A stretch of 64,000 bases of DNA from Planctomycetota bacterium (GTDB lineage Bacteria > Planctomycetota > PLA2), in assembly GCA_021776735.1 (NCBI GenBank), contig JAJFFH010000037.1:124001-188000 (forward strand), in the 5' to 3' direction. Of the stretch, positions 7,945 to 16,847 are shown in pieces (position 1 is the first letter of the stretch; each line of letters begins with the position of its first letter). The notes under the pieces are model-generated. The model did not search any database, was not told where the DNA came from, and saw only the letters and a program-made list of their open reading frames with translations. The translations under genes and the position numbers were made by a program.

Positions 7945-10900
7945 TCAGCGCAGTGTCAGCACGGCGTTCTTGTCGCCGGTTCTTACTGTGCCGCATTCCT
8001 TCGGGGGATCTATGGGGCGGCCGTTACGGGAAACCAACACGATCTTGTAGGCGCCGGCTTTCACGGCTCTTGTGGCGAATCTTCCCTGCGAGTCCGTGCG
8101 GAGTTCGGCGGCATAGGTTCCGTCTTGTTGCTCCGCGCGCAGGCTCGCAGCGCGGATCGGCTTGCCTTCGGTATCGATTAGCTTGCCGGTCAGTTCGGCG
8201 GTGGCCTTCAGCTTGAGCACGACGTCGGGTAGACCCGGTTCGGTGGCGACCTGCGCGCGGCCCAGATCGTCGTCCGCAGCGACGATGTCGTAGGCACCGG
8301 CGTCCAGGCCCGCGAACGAGAAACACCCCTTGGCGTCGGTGCGGGCCCACGCGGTCTCGCCCTTGCCGCGCGGCTTCGCAAACACCGAAACCCCCGGCAA
8401 CGGACGGCCCTGTTCATCCGTCACCTTGCCGGCGAGCAGGCCGCCCGGCTTCAGGCGCAACACGACGTCGGTGCGGCCCGCTTCGACGAGTGCCGGGCCG
8501 TGCAACGCCAACGGCCTTCCGGTGCGCTGGTCCATCAGCGTCAGGCGGTACGAACCGGTCGGCAGGGCCGGGAAGGAGAATGTGCCGTCCTCCTGGCTCA
8601 CACCGGCGAACCGACGCCACGCCGAATCCGGGACGGACTCGGCACGGATCGTCGCGGGCACGCAGTGCGGCGCGCCGTCCGCTTGCAGGACACGGCCCGA
8701 AATCTCTCGCGCGCGCTCGAACTGCAAGACGACGCCGTCCGTTCCCACGGCGATCTCGCGCGCTTCGGTCACAAGTACCGGACCGTGCGCCGCGGGTCCA
8801 CCCAACGTTCGTCTCGCGTTCGCCGCCACCGTGTACGGGCCGCGTTCGAGGCCGGTCAGCACAAACGCGCCGTCCGCGCCCGCACGACAGCGAATGACAG
8901 TCCCGCCGCCGACCGGCTTGGCCGCGAGAGACGCGCCCGGAACGCCATGGCCGTCCGGACCGAGGCAGCGACCGCGAATCGTGCCCGCGCCGCGCTGCAC
9001 TGTGATCCGCGCGTCCAGCGTGCCGGTCTGAAACGCGTCCTTGCTCGTGAACGGCAAGACATCGGCCGAATGCGTGCCGTCCTGGCCCACGCGCAGCTTG
9101 TAGCTTCCTTCCGGCAGGTAGACGAACGCAAAGCGGCCCGCCTTGTCCGTTCGCGCCTGCCCTTTCGGCAACGACGGCGCCTGCGGCAACAGCGCGACCG
9201 CGACACCGGCCACCGGCTGGCCGTCTTCATGGAGCACCATGCCCGCGATCCCGTGCTGCGACGAGAGTTCAAACGTCACCGCCTCCGTGCCGGGGACGCG
9301 TACTTTCTTGAGCGTGCCGCCCAGCCCGACCGCGCTCACGCGCACCTCGTAGTTCCACGGCGGCAAGTCGTGTAACTCGAACGTTCCGTCCGCGCCGGTC
9401 ATCGCGATGATCTCGAACGGATGGTTGGACCTTCCGTTGGGAGTGCGGCGCCAATCGCGACGCTGGCCGAACCCCGGCGGAAGCTGCTCGTTCACAAACT
9501 CGATCCGCGCGCCGGCAACCGGACCGCTCCCGTCACGCGCCAGCACGCGACCGCGCAAGGTGTGGCCCGGCACGAGCCGGATCACGACGCCAGCCAACGC
9601 TTCGCCACGCAATCGGTCGGTCAGCGCGGTGGCGGAGCCCCGCGCGACCGCTCGCACGACGACACCGTCGGCGGACGCACCGGCCGGAAGCGGCGCGTCA
9701 AACGAACCGTCCGGCGCCACGGGATACTTCGGCACCCGCTGCCAAACGTCCACGACCTCGTAGCGGCCCTCGAGGGCTTCCTTCGCACGCGCCACCTGCA
9801 CGAACGCGCCGGCTGCGCCTGCCGCGCCCCCGCCCCCCCCTTGCTCTACCCGTCCGCTCACGCGACCGGTCGCTACGAGTTTGAGTTCGACCTCCGTCCC
9901 GGCCTTGACTTTCTTCTCGTCCGGCTCGAAGCCCTCGCTCTCCGCGCGCACGGTCACAACATCCGTCGCGCGCACACCAGCCACGGAAAACGCTCCCGTG
10001 GCAGCGGTCGTGGTCTGCAATGGCGGCCCATCCGGCGGCGTTACGGAGACGGTCGCGGACAACGGGCCCGTCACCCGCCCGCGCAACACCGCACCCGCTT
10101 CGAGCACGAGATCGAGCGTCGCCGTGCCGCGGCGCGGGATGCGCACCACGACACGCGGGTCGGGCTCGGCCCCCGCCCCCCCCCAACCCACACCCGCCGA
10201 AGGCGACTGCACGAATCCCTGCCGGCGGGCGACAACCCGGGCGCGGCCAGCCGGCAGTCCCGGGAACGAGTACCGGCCATCGCTGTCGGTCACTTCGTGA
10301 AAGAGCAACGACCCGCGGAAGTCGTTCCACACGTCGGCGGTGACGTTCACGCCGGCGAGCGGGCCGTCGGGTCCGCGCACGCTGCCGGAGAGCGACGCCG
10401 CCGCGCGCATCGTGAAGTTCCACTCGCTGCGCGTGCCGCGGCGAATCCACCGGTAGCGCCAGAGCGTGTCGTCGCGCAACGGTTCGAGCACGAACCCGTC
10501 CTTTTCGACGGTCAGGTTGCGCGGGCCGGACCGCCGGTCGCCCTGCGCCGGCGGCACGACGAGTCCCGCGAGCGGCAGCAGGATTTCGTAGCGTCCGTCC
10601 TCGTCCGAAACCGCCATCGCGTGCGTGGTCGCATGCCGGCGCCATTCCGCGGCGCGCACCGTGGCACCCGGAACCGGCCGACCCGTTCCCTCCTCGGTGA
10701 CGCGCCCGAACAGCACGCCGCCATCGAGCCGGATGTCGTAGTGCGACACCCCGGGGATGCGGATTACGCCAACACGCGCGGGCAGTCCGCTCTTCGGCAC
10801 GACCGCGAGCGAGTGCGCGCCGTGCGGCAGCGCCGCGAACTCATAGCGCCCCTCGTCGTCGGTGCGCGCCGTGAACCGCAACGGATCGATCGGCGTCGCG

Positions 10901-12294
10901 CGCGACGCGGGCGCCTCGCGCGGCCGCACCGCCAGCACCGTCATGCCGGCCATCGCCGCCCCATCCACACCGAACACGTGCCCGGACAGCGCATGCCCAC
11001 GCTCGAGCACGAGCCGCACGTCGATCTCGCCCCTCACCGAAACCCGCGGCCGCCCCGCTGCCGCATAGCCGTCCCGCTCCGCGCGCAACGCATACTCCCC
11101 TGGCGCCAAGGAAAAGGACACCGCCCCGTCGCGGCCGCTTTCCCCGGTAGCAACGGCCACGGGCACGTGCCCGGCCCAGTCCTGCCACGCGGCCTCCGCG
11201 CGCACCAAAAACGCGCGCACCGTCGCCCCCGCCACGGGCTGCCCGGCGGTGTCCACGACGTCCACGCGCACCGCCGCCGCCGCACCGACCCACAGCGTTC
11301 CGAGATATCGGCGCTCGCACGGCCCGAGATGCAACCCCGGCACCCGCACAATCCCGGCGCGCAACGAGTACGGCCCTCCGGCGGCGGCGTCGAACTCGAA
11401 AAACCCCTGCGCGTTCGTCGTCGCCGCGCGCCTGGTCCCATCCGCCGCGACAAGCTCCACCGCCAGCTCCGCCACCGGTTGCGCGTCCTCGATGCGGCGC
11501 ACGTCGCCGGCAAGCCATGCAGATCCCGTGAGGGAAAGCGTACGGACGGCGATGTCTTCGTCGGTCTCCGACGAACCGCCTTCGCGCCCGGACCCGGCCC
11601 GCGCGCGCGCCCCCGCGCCCCCCTCCGAACGTTCCGCCCGTTCGTTTCCGTTGCTGGTCAGAAACACTGCGAGCGCCAGCAGCGCCGCCGCCGCAACGCC
11701 GGCCACCGGCCACCACGCGAACGAGCGCGCGGGCAGCGCGCCGAGCAACGCAGCCCACGCCTGCTGGGAACCGTAGTGCCGGTCCAGGCGCACGCGCAGC
11801 TTGTCGAGCGCGCGCTTGCTGCGCTGGCGCACGGTCGCCTCCGGCACGCCCATGCGCTCGGCGACTTCCTTCGTCGGCAGCTCCTCGAAGTAGCGCAGCA
11901 ATACGGTATCGCGATGCGTTTCGTCCAGCTTGAAGACGGCCTCGACCAGTCGGCGCTGGGCCTCGGCGCGGGCGACCACCTCGTCGGTGGGCCCGGTGCC
12001 CTCGGGGCGTGCGGCCACGCGTTCACGCCGGTCCCGGCGCGCGTTGGTCCGCCTCATCTGCGAAAGCCGGTTGGCCATGACGCGCCGTAGCCAGGCCCGC
12101 AACGCTCCGCGCGCACGCGGGGGACGGCGCATGGCCGCGAGATACGCCTCCTGCTCGAGGTCGTCCGCGATGTTCGCATCGCCGGCCATGGCAAGGGCGA
12201 GCCGCCGCAGCCAAACGCGGTCCTGCAACAGATGCTCGATGGAAGCAGGGCCGGAGGGCGAAGCGGGGCCGGAGGGGTCGAAGGGTCGGTCCAT
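7945..12294 (-). CDS. transmembrane ECF sigma factor fused to about 13 beta-sandwich repeats
   Basis: The frame is open further upstream, but ATG 12294 with GGAGA nearby places the sigma domain at the N-terminus (1449 residues). Sigma region 2 lies at about 24-95 (WLRRLALAMAGDANIADDLE) and region 4 at about 115-172 (LPTKEVAERMGVPEATVRQR). One membrane segment follows at about 193-213 (WWPVAGVAAAALLALAVFLT). The remaining 1200 residues are about 13 carboxypeptidase-regulatory-like repeats of the type GxVxxxxGxPVxGAxV...DxxGRFxFxxLxxGxY, presumably outside the cytoplasmic membrane. One polypeptide thus holds both the promoter-specificity factor and a putative envelope sensor. Motif copy 11542 lies in the linker after the membrane segment. 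Two C-runs (9833-9840, 10176-10184) lie in the ectodomain coding sequence. Confidence 0.88.
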   Translation of the reverse strand: MDRPFDPSGPASPSGPASIEHLLQDRVWLRRLALAMAGDANIADDLEQEAYLAAMRRPPRARGALRAWLRRVMANRLSQMRRTNARRDRRERVAARPEGTGPTDEVVARAEAQRRLVEAVFKLDETHRDTVLLRYFEELPTKEVAERMGVPEATVRQRSKRALDKLRVRLDRHYGSQQAWAALLGALPARSFAWWPVAGVAAAALLALAVFLTSNGNERAERSEGGAGARARAGSGREGGSSETDEDIAVRTLSLTGSAWLAGDVRRIEDAQPVAELAVELVAADGTRRAATTNAQGFFEFDAAAGGPYSLRAGIVRVPGLHLGPCERRYLGTLWVGAAAAVRVDVVDTAGQPVAGATVRAFLVRAEAAWQDWAGHVPVAVATGESGRDGAVSFSLAPGEYALRAERDGYAAAGRPRVSVRGEIDVRLVLERGHALSGHVFGVDGAAMAGMTVLAVRPREAPASRATPIDPLRFTARTDDEGRYEFAALPHGAHSLAVVPKSGLPARVGVIRIPGVSHYDIRLDGGVLFGRVTEEGTGRPVPGATVRAAEWRRHATTHAMAVSDEDGRYEILLPLAGLVVPPAQGDRRSGPRNLTVEKDGFVLEPLRDDTLWRYRWIRRGTRSEWNFTMRAAASLSGSVRGPDGPLAGVNVTADVWNDFRGSLLFHEVTDSDGRYSFPGLPAGRARVVARRQGFVQSPSAGVGWGGAGAEPDPRVVVRIPRRGTATLDLVLEAGAVLRGRVTGPLSATVSVTPPDGPPLQTTTAATGAFSVAGVRATDVVTVRAESEGFEPDEKKVKAGTEVELKLVATGRVSGRVEQGGGGGAAGAAGAFVQVARAKEALEGRYEVVDVWQRVPKYPVAPDGSFDAPLPAGASADGVVVRAVARGSATALTDRLRGEALAGVVIRLVPGHTLRGRVLARDGSGPVAGARIEFVNEQLPPGFGQRRDWRRTPNGRSNHPFEIIAMTGADGTFELHDLPPWNYEVRVSAVGLGGTLKKVRVPGTEAVTFELSSQHGIAGMVLHEDGQPVAGVAVALLPQAPSLPKGQARTDKAGRFAFVYLPEGSYKLRVGQDGTHSADVLPFTSKDAFQTGTLDARITVQRGAGTIRGRCLGPDGHGVPGASLAAKPVGGGTVIRCRAGADGAFVLTGLERGPYTVAANARRTLGGPAAHGPVLVTEAREIAVGTDGVVLQFERAREISGRVLQADGAPHCVPATIRAESVPDSAWRRFAGVSQEDGTFSFPALPTGSYRLTLMDQRTGRPLALHGPALVEAGRTDVVLRLKPGGLLAGKVTDEQGRPLPGVSVFAKPRGKGETAWARTDAKGCFSFAGLDAGAYDIVAADDDLGRAQVATEPGLPDVVLKLKATAELTGKLIDTEGKPIRAASLRAEQQDGTYAAELRTDSQGRFATRAVKAGAYKIVLVSRNGRPIDPPKECGTVRTGDKNAVLTLR
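9827..9840 (+). repeat. C5-G-C8 tract inside sigma-sensor gene
   Basis: Five C, one G, eight C. On the coding (minus) strand this is a G8 run encoding a Gly stretch in a linker between beta-sandwich repeats. One of six C5GC6-9 tracts in the window. Confidence 0.85.
10170..10184 (+). repeat. C5-G-C9 tract inside sigma-sensor gene
   Basis: Five C, one G, nine C, in the ectodomain coding region of the giant sigma-sensor fusion. The nine-base run is the longest homopolymer I noticed in the window and is slippage-prone. Confidence 0.85.
11542..11554 (+). repeat. dispersed motif copy, forward, intragenic
   Basis: AGCGT plus ACGGACGGCGATG. It is read on the gene strand as DIAVR in the low-complexity linker just outside the membrane segment of the giant sigma-sensor fusion. 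Confidence 0.85.
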
Positions 12295-12556
12295 CTGTGG
12301 GTATTCTCCACATTGCAGACGCCGGTCGCGCCGCAGCCGTGACAGGCGGCAATTCAAGGAAGCCGAACCGTCTTGTGGACATCGTGCGGGCGAAGGGTCA
12401 CCTTTGGCCCTTCGCCGGGTCGTCTTTCCCCGGGGGCGAGCGGTCGGCCGGCTCGCGAGGCCGCTGCTCCGAGCGCTCCGTACACCCCCGCTCGAACCCG
12501 GCATCGCTCCACCACCATAGACCGCCCACGACGACGGCCACAATGACGCCCCGCCC

Positions 12557-14062
12557 TCACTCTTGCTCCAGAGAGTCGAGCTTTCCCACCGGCGCAGAAA
12601 CGAAACGCCTCCGGCCCTCAAGATCGGAAAACAGATCCAGGATTTGCACGCCGTTCTCGACGCGCACCCACCGCGAGACGGCCCAGCCCATAGGCGGTGC
12701 TCCGGGAGCTACGACCGTGCGTCGACGGTTCTCACGGATGGTCACGTCGGTCATACCGGGACGGACGGCGATGTCGGGAGAGAGAAACGCCACGTCGTCA
12801 ACGCGCACGGTCCGCTCGCCATCGCGCACTCTCTCAAACAATGCAACGCCGCTCTTGTCCGCAAGCACGCTGCCGGACCAGCCCGCGCCTTTTAACTCGA
12901 CGAGAACCCCGGGAGCGGGCGCACCGTTGGCCCGGATGCAGCGGACAGTGATACGGGCCGGCCCGGTGGGCCAATCCTCTTCTGCCGGGACAACCTCCTC
13001 TCCCTCTTCTCCGGTCGCTTGCATGGGGCCGTACGGAAAGTCCCCCGAGCCACGCATGAGAGCTATCTTGACCAAGCACGGCCCCGAGTGTGCGCGAGAA
13101 TAGGCTGCAAAGCCCCACCGGGTCCCGGTGGCCGCCGTGAACCCGAATCCACCCTTGTACGGCAGGCTGCGGACTTCGATACGGCCCATGCGTTCGGTGC
13201 GGCCGACCACGCAGTCCGGCGAACGACCATCGTAGTTCTGCCACCAGACCGCAACCTCAGCGCCTTCCACCGCAATCCCGTCCGGGGTCACGACCTTGAT
13301 CTCATGCCGGATTTCCGGACCCAACGGAACCACGGCAAGAATCGACTCGGCCATGCGGCTGATTCGGTTGCCATCTGAATCGGAGCGCACATGAGCAGGA
13401 CCGCTCGTTCCCTCGGGCGGCGAATAGACAAGCTCCCAGACAACGTTGGCCCCCGCCCGTAGGGGCGCCACGTCGGTGCGGAGGCGATCGCCCAATGCAT
13501 GGAGACGATATCGCGAACCCCTGATTCTCAACTCGGCCTTCGCGCCCGGCACGGGTGTGCCAGTGCGCACGTCGCGGAACTCGACCTCGAACGGGACCAG
13601 GTCCAATATGATCGTCACCTCACGTTTGTGAACGCGCACCTTCCGGTGATACGACCACGGATGCGCGGTATGAACCGGCGTCACGCCGCGGTACCGCGAC
13701 CAACCCTGCGCGTCCGTCGCTATCCGCGCAACCTCCCGGCCTTTCACGTCGTAGAACACGACCTCCGCGTCCGGAACGGGCACGCCGTCGTTCGTCATCA
13801 GCCGTACAAAACGCGCGTGGGTCCTTGCGGATTCCGCCGAGCCAGCACGCTTCTCGGCGCCGACGGAGACATCGCCGTCCGTATGCTCCCCTTGGTCTCG
13901 GCCCGGTCCCGGAACCGCGATTCGGTGCGACAAGGATCGATTGCCCGGCCGGCGCACAAAGCCGTTTTTCGGGTTCCAGGCAGTCCACGCGCCAAGCAGG
14001 GCCACACCGGCCACGACGGCGGCGAAAGCGGCGGCAAGGCGGCGTCCGGGCATCGACTCCAC
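12557..14062 (-). CDS. membrane-anchored carboxypeptidase-regulatory-like protein
   Basis: The 501-residue protein has an N-terminal signal anchor (about 8-26, LAAAFAAVVAGVALLGAW) and then at least three beta-sandwich units of the type seen in the neighbouring sigma fusions (DGVPVPDAEVVFYDVKG; DGIAVEGAEVAVWW; NGAPAPGVLVELKG). No sigma domain is present. It is probably an envelope protein anchored in the cytoplasmic membrane. It lies upstream of the giant sigma-sensor gene on the same strand, 262 bases away, and may be co-transcribed. Two motif copies fall inside it and read HTDGDVSVG in the first linker and PDIAVRPG near the end. No catalytic motif is visible. Confidence 0.75.
   Translation of the reverse strand: MESMPGRRLAAAFAAVVAGVALLGAWTAWNPKNGFVRRPGNRSLSHRIAVPGPGRDQGEHTDGDVSVGAEKRAGSAESARTHARFVRLMTNDGVPVPDAEVVFYDVKGREVARIATDAQGWSRYRGVTPVHTAHPWSYHRKVRVHKREVTIILDLVPFEVEFRDVRTGTPVPGAKAELRIRGSRYRLHALGDRLRTDVAPLRAGANVVWELVYSPPEGTSGPAHVRSDSDGNRISRMAESILAVVPLGPEIRHEIKVVTPDGIAVEGAEVAVWWQNYDGRSPDCVVGRTERMGRIEVRSLPYKGGFGFTAATGTRWGFAAYSRAHSGPCLVKIALMRGSGDFPYGPMQATGEEGEEVVPAEEDWPTGPARITVRCIRANGAPAPGVLVELKGAGWSGSVLADKSGVALFERVRDGERTVRVDDVAFLSPDIAVRPGMTDVTIRENRRRTVVAPGAPPMGWAVSRWVRVENGVQILDLFSDLEGRRRFVSAPVGKLDSLEQE
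12761..12773 (+). repeat. dispersed motif copy, forward, intragenic
   Basis: ACGGACGGCGATG preceded by CCGGG, so the AGC half is missing. Read on the minus strand as DIAVR. Confidence 0.8.
13869..13881 (-). repeat. dispersed motif copy, reverse, intragenic
   Basis: CATCGCCGTCCGT followed by ATGCT, the full reverse consensus. Read on the gene strand as TDGDV in the linker behind the signal anchor. Confidence 0.85.
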
Positions 14063-14094
14063 GATAACCGCGGAATTCCCTTGACGGCGGACTG

Positions 14095-14108
14095 GTTGTA
14101 GCTACAAC
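14095..14108. promoter_or_regulatory. 14-base palindrome between divergent genes
   Basis: GTTGTAGCTACAAC is a perfect palindrome in the 64-base gap between divergent start codons (14062 minus, 14127 plus). TTGACG at 14081-14086 would place a -10 region over it. This is a plausible operator covering a promoter; the binding protein is unknown. Confidence 0.45.
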
Positions 14109-14126
14109 TATGCGGCAGGAGGCTGT

Positions 14127-14986
14127 ATGTACAACAATAAGGCTCTTCGGCAGATCGCGATCGAGGCCGGCGCGGACGATGCCGGGGTTGTGGAGTTGGC
14201 GCGGCCCGCGCTGGCATCGGAGCGGACGCACGCCGACGAGGCGCTGCCCGGCGCGCGCGCGCTGCTCGGGTTTGTCGTGCGGCTGAACCGCGAGCCGATC
14301 CGGACGCCGGCGCGGTCGGTCTCGAATCTCGAGTTTCACCATGGGGGCGACCGGATCAACGAGATCGGCCGTGCAATCGTCAGCCGTCTTGAGCGTGACG
14401 GCGTGCGCGCGCTCAATCCCTCGATGGGGTTTCCGATGGAGATGGACCGGTTTCCGGGGCGCCTCTGGGTCATCGCGCACAAGGTCGTCGCGGTGCAGGC
14501 CGGGCTCGGACGCATGGGAATTCATCGCAACGTGATCCACCCGCGGTTCGGCAACTTCATCCTGCTGGGCACCGTCGTGCTCGCCGCCGACGTCGATGAG
14601 TACGACCAGCCGATCGACTACAACCCGTGCCTCGAGTGCAAGCTGTGCGTCGCCGCCTGTCCGGTGGGCGCGATCGGCGCGGACGGACAATTCGACTTCT
14701 CCGCGTGCTATACGCACAACTACCGCGAGTTCATGGGCGGCTTCACGGACTGGGTCGAGGGTGTCGCGGACAGCCGCAGCGCACGGTCACGATCCGCGAT
14801 CACAAGCTCTCGATACAAAAGGGCCTCCACGGCACTGCCGACACAACGGTGAAGGCCGACAGCAAAACCTGGCTCGGCTACCTCGCCGGCGAAAACAACC
14901 TGGCGTGGGCCCTGATGCGCGGCAAGATCCGCGTCCGCGGCTCGCTGAAGAAGCTGCGCGCGTTCGACCGCTGCTTCCCGCGCTAG
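14127..14986 (+). pseudogene. QueG-like Fe-S reductase fused to SCP2 domain, internally deleted and frameshifted
   Basis: The first frame (ATG 14127, ribosome site GCAGGAGG) codes for a protein resembling the corrinoid/Fe-S epoxyqueuosine reductase family, with one complete 4Fe-4S motif (C168, C171, C174, C178, in CLECKLCVAACP) and then only the first cysteine of a second (C194). After GGFTDWVEGVADS, at about 14770-14785, coding similarity jumps to another frame that reads TVTIRDHKLSIQKG and ends at 14986 as an SCP2 sterol-carrier tail. The rest of the second cluster and the front of the SCP2 domain are missing. This looks like a deletion of several hundred bases that also broke the frame. 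I infer a pseudogene; a short product ending at 14852 could still be made. Confidence 0.65.
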
Positions 14987-15058
14987 AAATCCGCAGGGCC
15001 AATTCCTAGCGTAGTCGGCCTGGCCCTCATGACGGGAGGGATGACCCTGACACAGCAA

Positions 15059-15071
15059 ACGGACGGCGATG
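15059..15071 (+). repeat. dispersed motif copy, forward, intergenic
   Basis: AGCAA plus ACGGACGGCGATG, the full consensus, between the broken reductase gene and the small membrane protein. Confidence 0.85.
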
Positions 15072-15169
15072 CCTGCAGGAACCGGACGCACCGATGCTGG
15101 TACTCTGAGAGCGTGCGGGAAAAAGCCCAACACCCGGATCTGAAGCCGGGCTGGCTTGCTGCTTGGGGG

Positions 15170-15535
15170 ATGAAGGAGAGCAACAAGCACTCGAGGCGGC
15201 GGCACTTGCTTCGCCTCGTGCCCGTCATACTTGTTGCCATCGCGTTTGGCTTCCTTCTTCTGCGTCTCGACTCACTCGTCCTCACGACTCTGCTCGGGGC
15301 GGCCGCCTCGGGGCTGGGAAACCTCGCCCGGCACCGATACCGAATCTGGCTCCGACGATGCATCTTGGAATACGCAAGCGTCGCGGGGGGCGTCCGTGTC
15401 TCCGATCTGACGTTTCCGGACGGCGTCGCCCGATCAACGTCGGCCGCCTGGACAACCGGGGTCATGGAGTCGTTGCAGCCGCGGCCTGAGCCCAACCGAG
15501 CGAACTCGAACCACTCGAATCGAGACACGTTTTGA
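15170..15535 (+). CDS. small hypothetical membrane protein
   Basis: The 121-residue product is not recognised. The frame is open from 15029, but ATG 15170 (preceded by GGGGA) puts a basic stretch (KESNKHSRRR) ahead of a long hydrophobic region of about residues 15-45, holding one or two membrane segments. The remainder is soluble. Nothing in the sequence suggests a function. The upstream in-frame start would run through the motif copy at 15059, which argues for the shorter form. Confidence 0.4.
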   Translation: MKESNKHSRRRHLLRLVPVILVAIAFGFLLLRLDSLVLTTLLGAAASGLGNLARHRYRIWLRRCILEYASVAGGVRVSDLTFPDGVARSTSAAWTTGVMESLQPRPEPNRANSNHSNRDTF

Positions 15536-15548
15536 CCAAGAATCGGTC

Positions 15549-15577
15549 TTGACCTACTGATATGCAGTCGATAGAGT
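15549..15577 (+). promoter_or_regulatory. candidate sigma-70 promoter of the VapBC-like module
   Basis: TTGACC at 15549-15554 and TAGAGT at 15572-15577 are separated by 17 bases, about 36 bases upstream of the antitoxin ATG. A TTGTACAA palindrome at about 15583-15590 could serve for autorepression by the antitoxin-toxin complex. Confidence 0.4.
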
Positions 15578-15612
15578 AGCCGTTGTACAAAACCATGATC
15601 GATAGGAGTGCC

Positions 15613-15819
15613 ATGGCTACGGTTACGATTTCCCCCAAGTTCCAAGTTGTCATCCCCAAGGACATCCGAGAGAGGCTGAAGCTCTCGCCCGGCCAAAAGG
15701 TCCAGGCCATCGCCTACAGCGATCGGATCGAGTTTGTCTTGGTTCGTCCGGCGGCGCACCTGCGCGGGTTCTTGAAGGGCATCGACCGGCGGGTTGAGCG
15801 AGACCCGGACCGAGTATGA
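15613..15819 (+). CDS. AbrB/MazE-fold antitoxin (VapB type)
   Basis: The 68-residue protein starts at ATG 15613 behind AGGAG. MATVTISPKFQVVIPKDIRE and LKLSPGQKVQ are the classic swapped-hairpin AbrB DNA-binding half. The C-terminal tail should wrap the partner PIN toxin. Its last four bases overlap the toxin start (ATGA), the usual antitoxin-first arrangement. It should neutralise the toxin and bind the operon promoter. Confidence 0.9.
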   Translation: MATVTISPKFQVVIPKDIRERLKLSPGQKVQAIAYSDRIEFVLVRPAAHLRGFLKGIDRRVERDPDRV

Positions 15820-16190
15820 ACGTCGTCGATTCCAGCGCGTGGCTCGAGTACTTTGCGGGCGGACCAAACGCCTCGTTTTTTGCCGCAGCCATCGAGCAGA
15901 CCGACGAACTCGTCGTACCTTCGCTGAGCCTGTTCGAGGTGTTCAAGCGCGTACTCTTGCAGCGCGACGAAAGCCATGCCCTTCGGGCTACGACAATCAT
16001 GCAACAGGGTGCGGTCGTCGAGCTCGATGCCACGCTGGCCGTGAACGCTGCACGGCTAAGTGCGGAGAGCGGGCTTCCGCTGGCAGACAGCGTAGTCCTC
16101 GCCACTGCCCGTCAACACGACGCCACCCTCTGGACCCAGGACGCCGACTTCAAGGGACTCGACAAGGTCCAGTACCGAAAAACGCGGTGA
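15816..16190 (+). CDS. vapC: PIN-domain ribonuclease toxin (VapC type)
   Basis: The 124-residue protein carries the acidic PIN active-site residues in order: D5 (MNVVDSSAWLEYF), E in SLFEVFK, D in LPLADSVVLATA and D in TQDADF. VapC toxins are magnesium-dependent RNases that cut tRNA or rRNA. Length and gene order match the family. It is translationally coupled to the antitoxin. Confidence 0.92.
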   Translation: MNVVDSSAWLEYFAGGPNASFFAAAIEQTDELVVPSLSLFEVFKRVLLQRDESHALRATTIMQQGAVVELDATLAVNAARLSAESGLPLADSVVLATARQHDATLWTQDADFKGLDKVQYRKTR

Positions 16191-16228
16191 CGACGGGCCT
16201 GCCTATCTGACTCCGGACTCGTACCGTG

Positions 16229-16685
16229 TCACGGATTGATGGCGATGACCATGAAGCGGTCGTTGCGCTGGCCGAACCACAGGGCGCCGCGGCCAAACAT
16301 CGCGCCCTGGTAGTTGCGCCAGATCTGGTTGAGATTCTGGTCGCGGACCGCCCGGCGTACCTGGTCGTTGAACAGCTGATCGTAGCGGGCGAGGAATTTC
16401 GCCTTGGTCTTGACGACCCGTAGCGGAAAATCGATGGCCGCCGCGATCGCGTTCCTGTTGCCAGCGGCGACCCACTTCTGGAAGCGTCCGCACCACCGCC
16501 GAAACGCCGGGATCATCGATGCCGGCGACGCGCCACGTTGTCGGGACACTTCCATCGTTGAAGACCGCCGGCTCGCTGGCGGTTTTTTTGGGTGCGGATC
16601 GATCCTTCTCGCACCCGGTCGCGACCACGAAAACGGCAAGCAACGCTACGACTGCCACGACTCGGCCCCGGTTCCGGTTGTTCAT
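16229..16685 (-). pseudogene. lipoprotein gene broken by a frameshift
   Basis: The first frame (ATG 16685) codes for a lipoprotein signal peptide with the lipidation cysteine in VVATGC, then reads to GIDDP. At about 16507-16515 (a CCCGG stretch on the gene strand) good coding switches frame and reads AFRRWCGRFQKWV, then DFPLRVVKTKAKFLARYDQLF, and ends VIAINP at 16229. The second part has the hydrophobic/polar pattern of a folded small domain common in bacterial lipoproteins, whereas the first frame past the shift is Arg/Pro/Gln-rich nonsense. Either a real frameshift or a one-base sequencing error would explain it. Confidence 0.7.
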
Positions 16686-16757
16686 GTCCTGTCCTCATCC
16701 GGCGGCGCGGCGGCGCAGCGTCGAGAGATTCGAGGATACCGCAAGTCGCAGCGAGGA

Positions 16758-16770
16758 CATCGCCGTCCGT
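16758..16770 (-). repeat. dispersed motif copy, reverse, intergenic
   Basis: CATCGCCGTCCGT followed by ACGCT, the full reverse consensus, between the broken lipoprotein gene and the hexapeptide-repeat gene. Confidence 0.85.
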
Positions 16771-16847
16771 ACGCTTCCCCGGAATCAGAACACGCGTGGG
16801 ACGTGGCGGCTCGCGGGATTCAGTGCGCGACGAACGCAGCACCCCTC

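Noticed and set aside
9421..12090. Long plus-strand open frame of 889 codons opposite the giant sigma-sensor gene
   Set aside because: It is Arg/His/Pro-rich, lacks domain patterns, and is explained by the GC-rich codon structure of the minus-strand gene.
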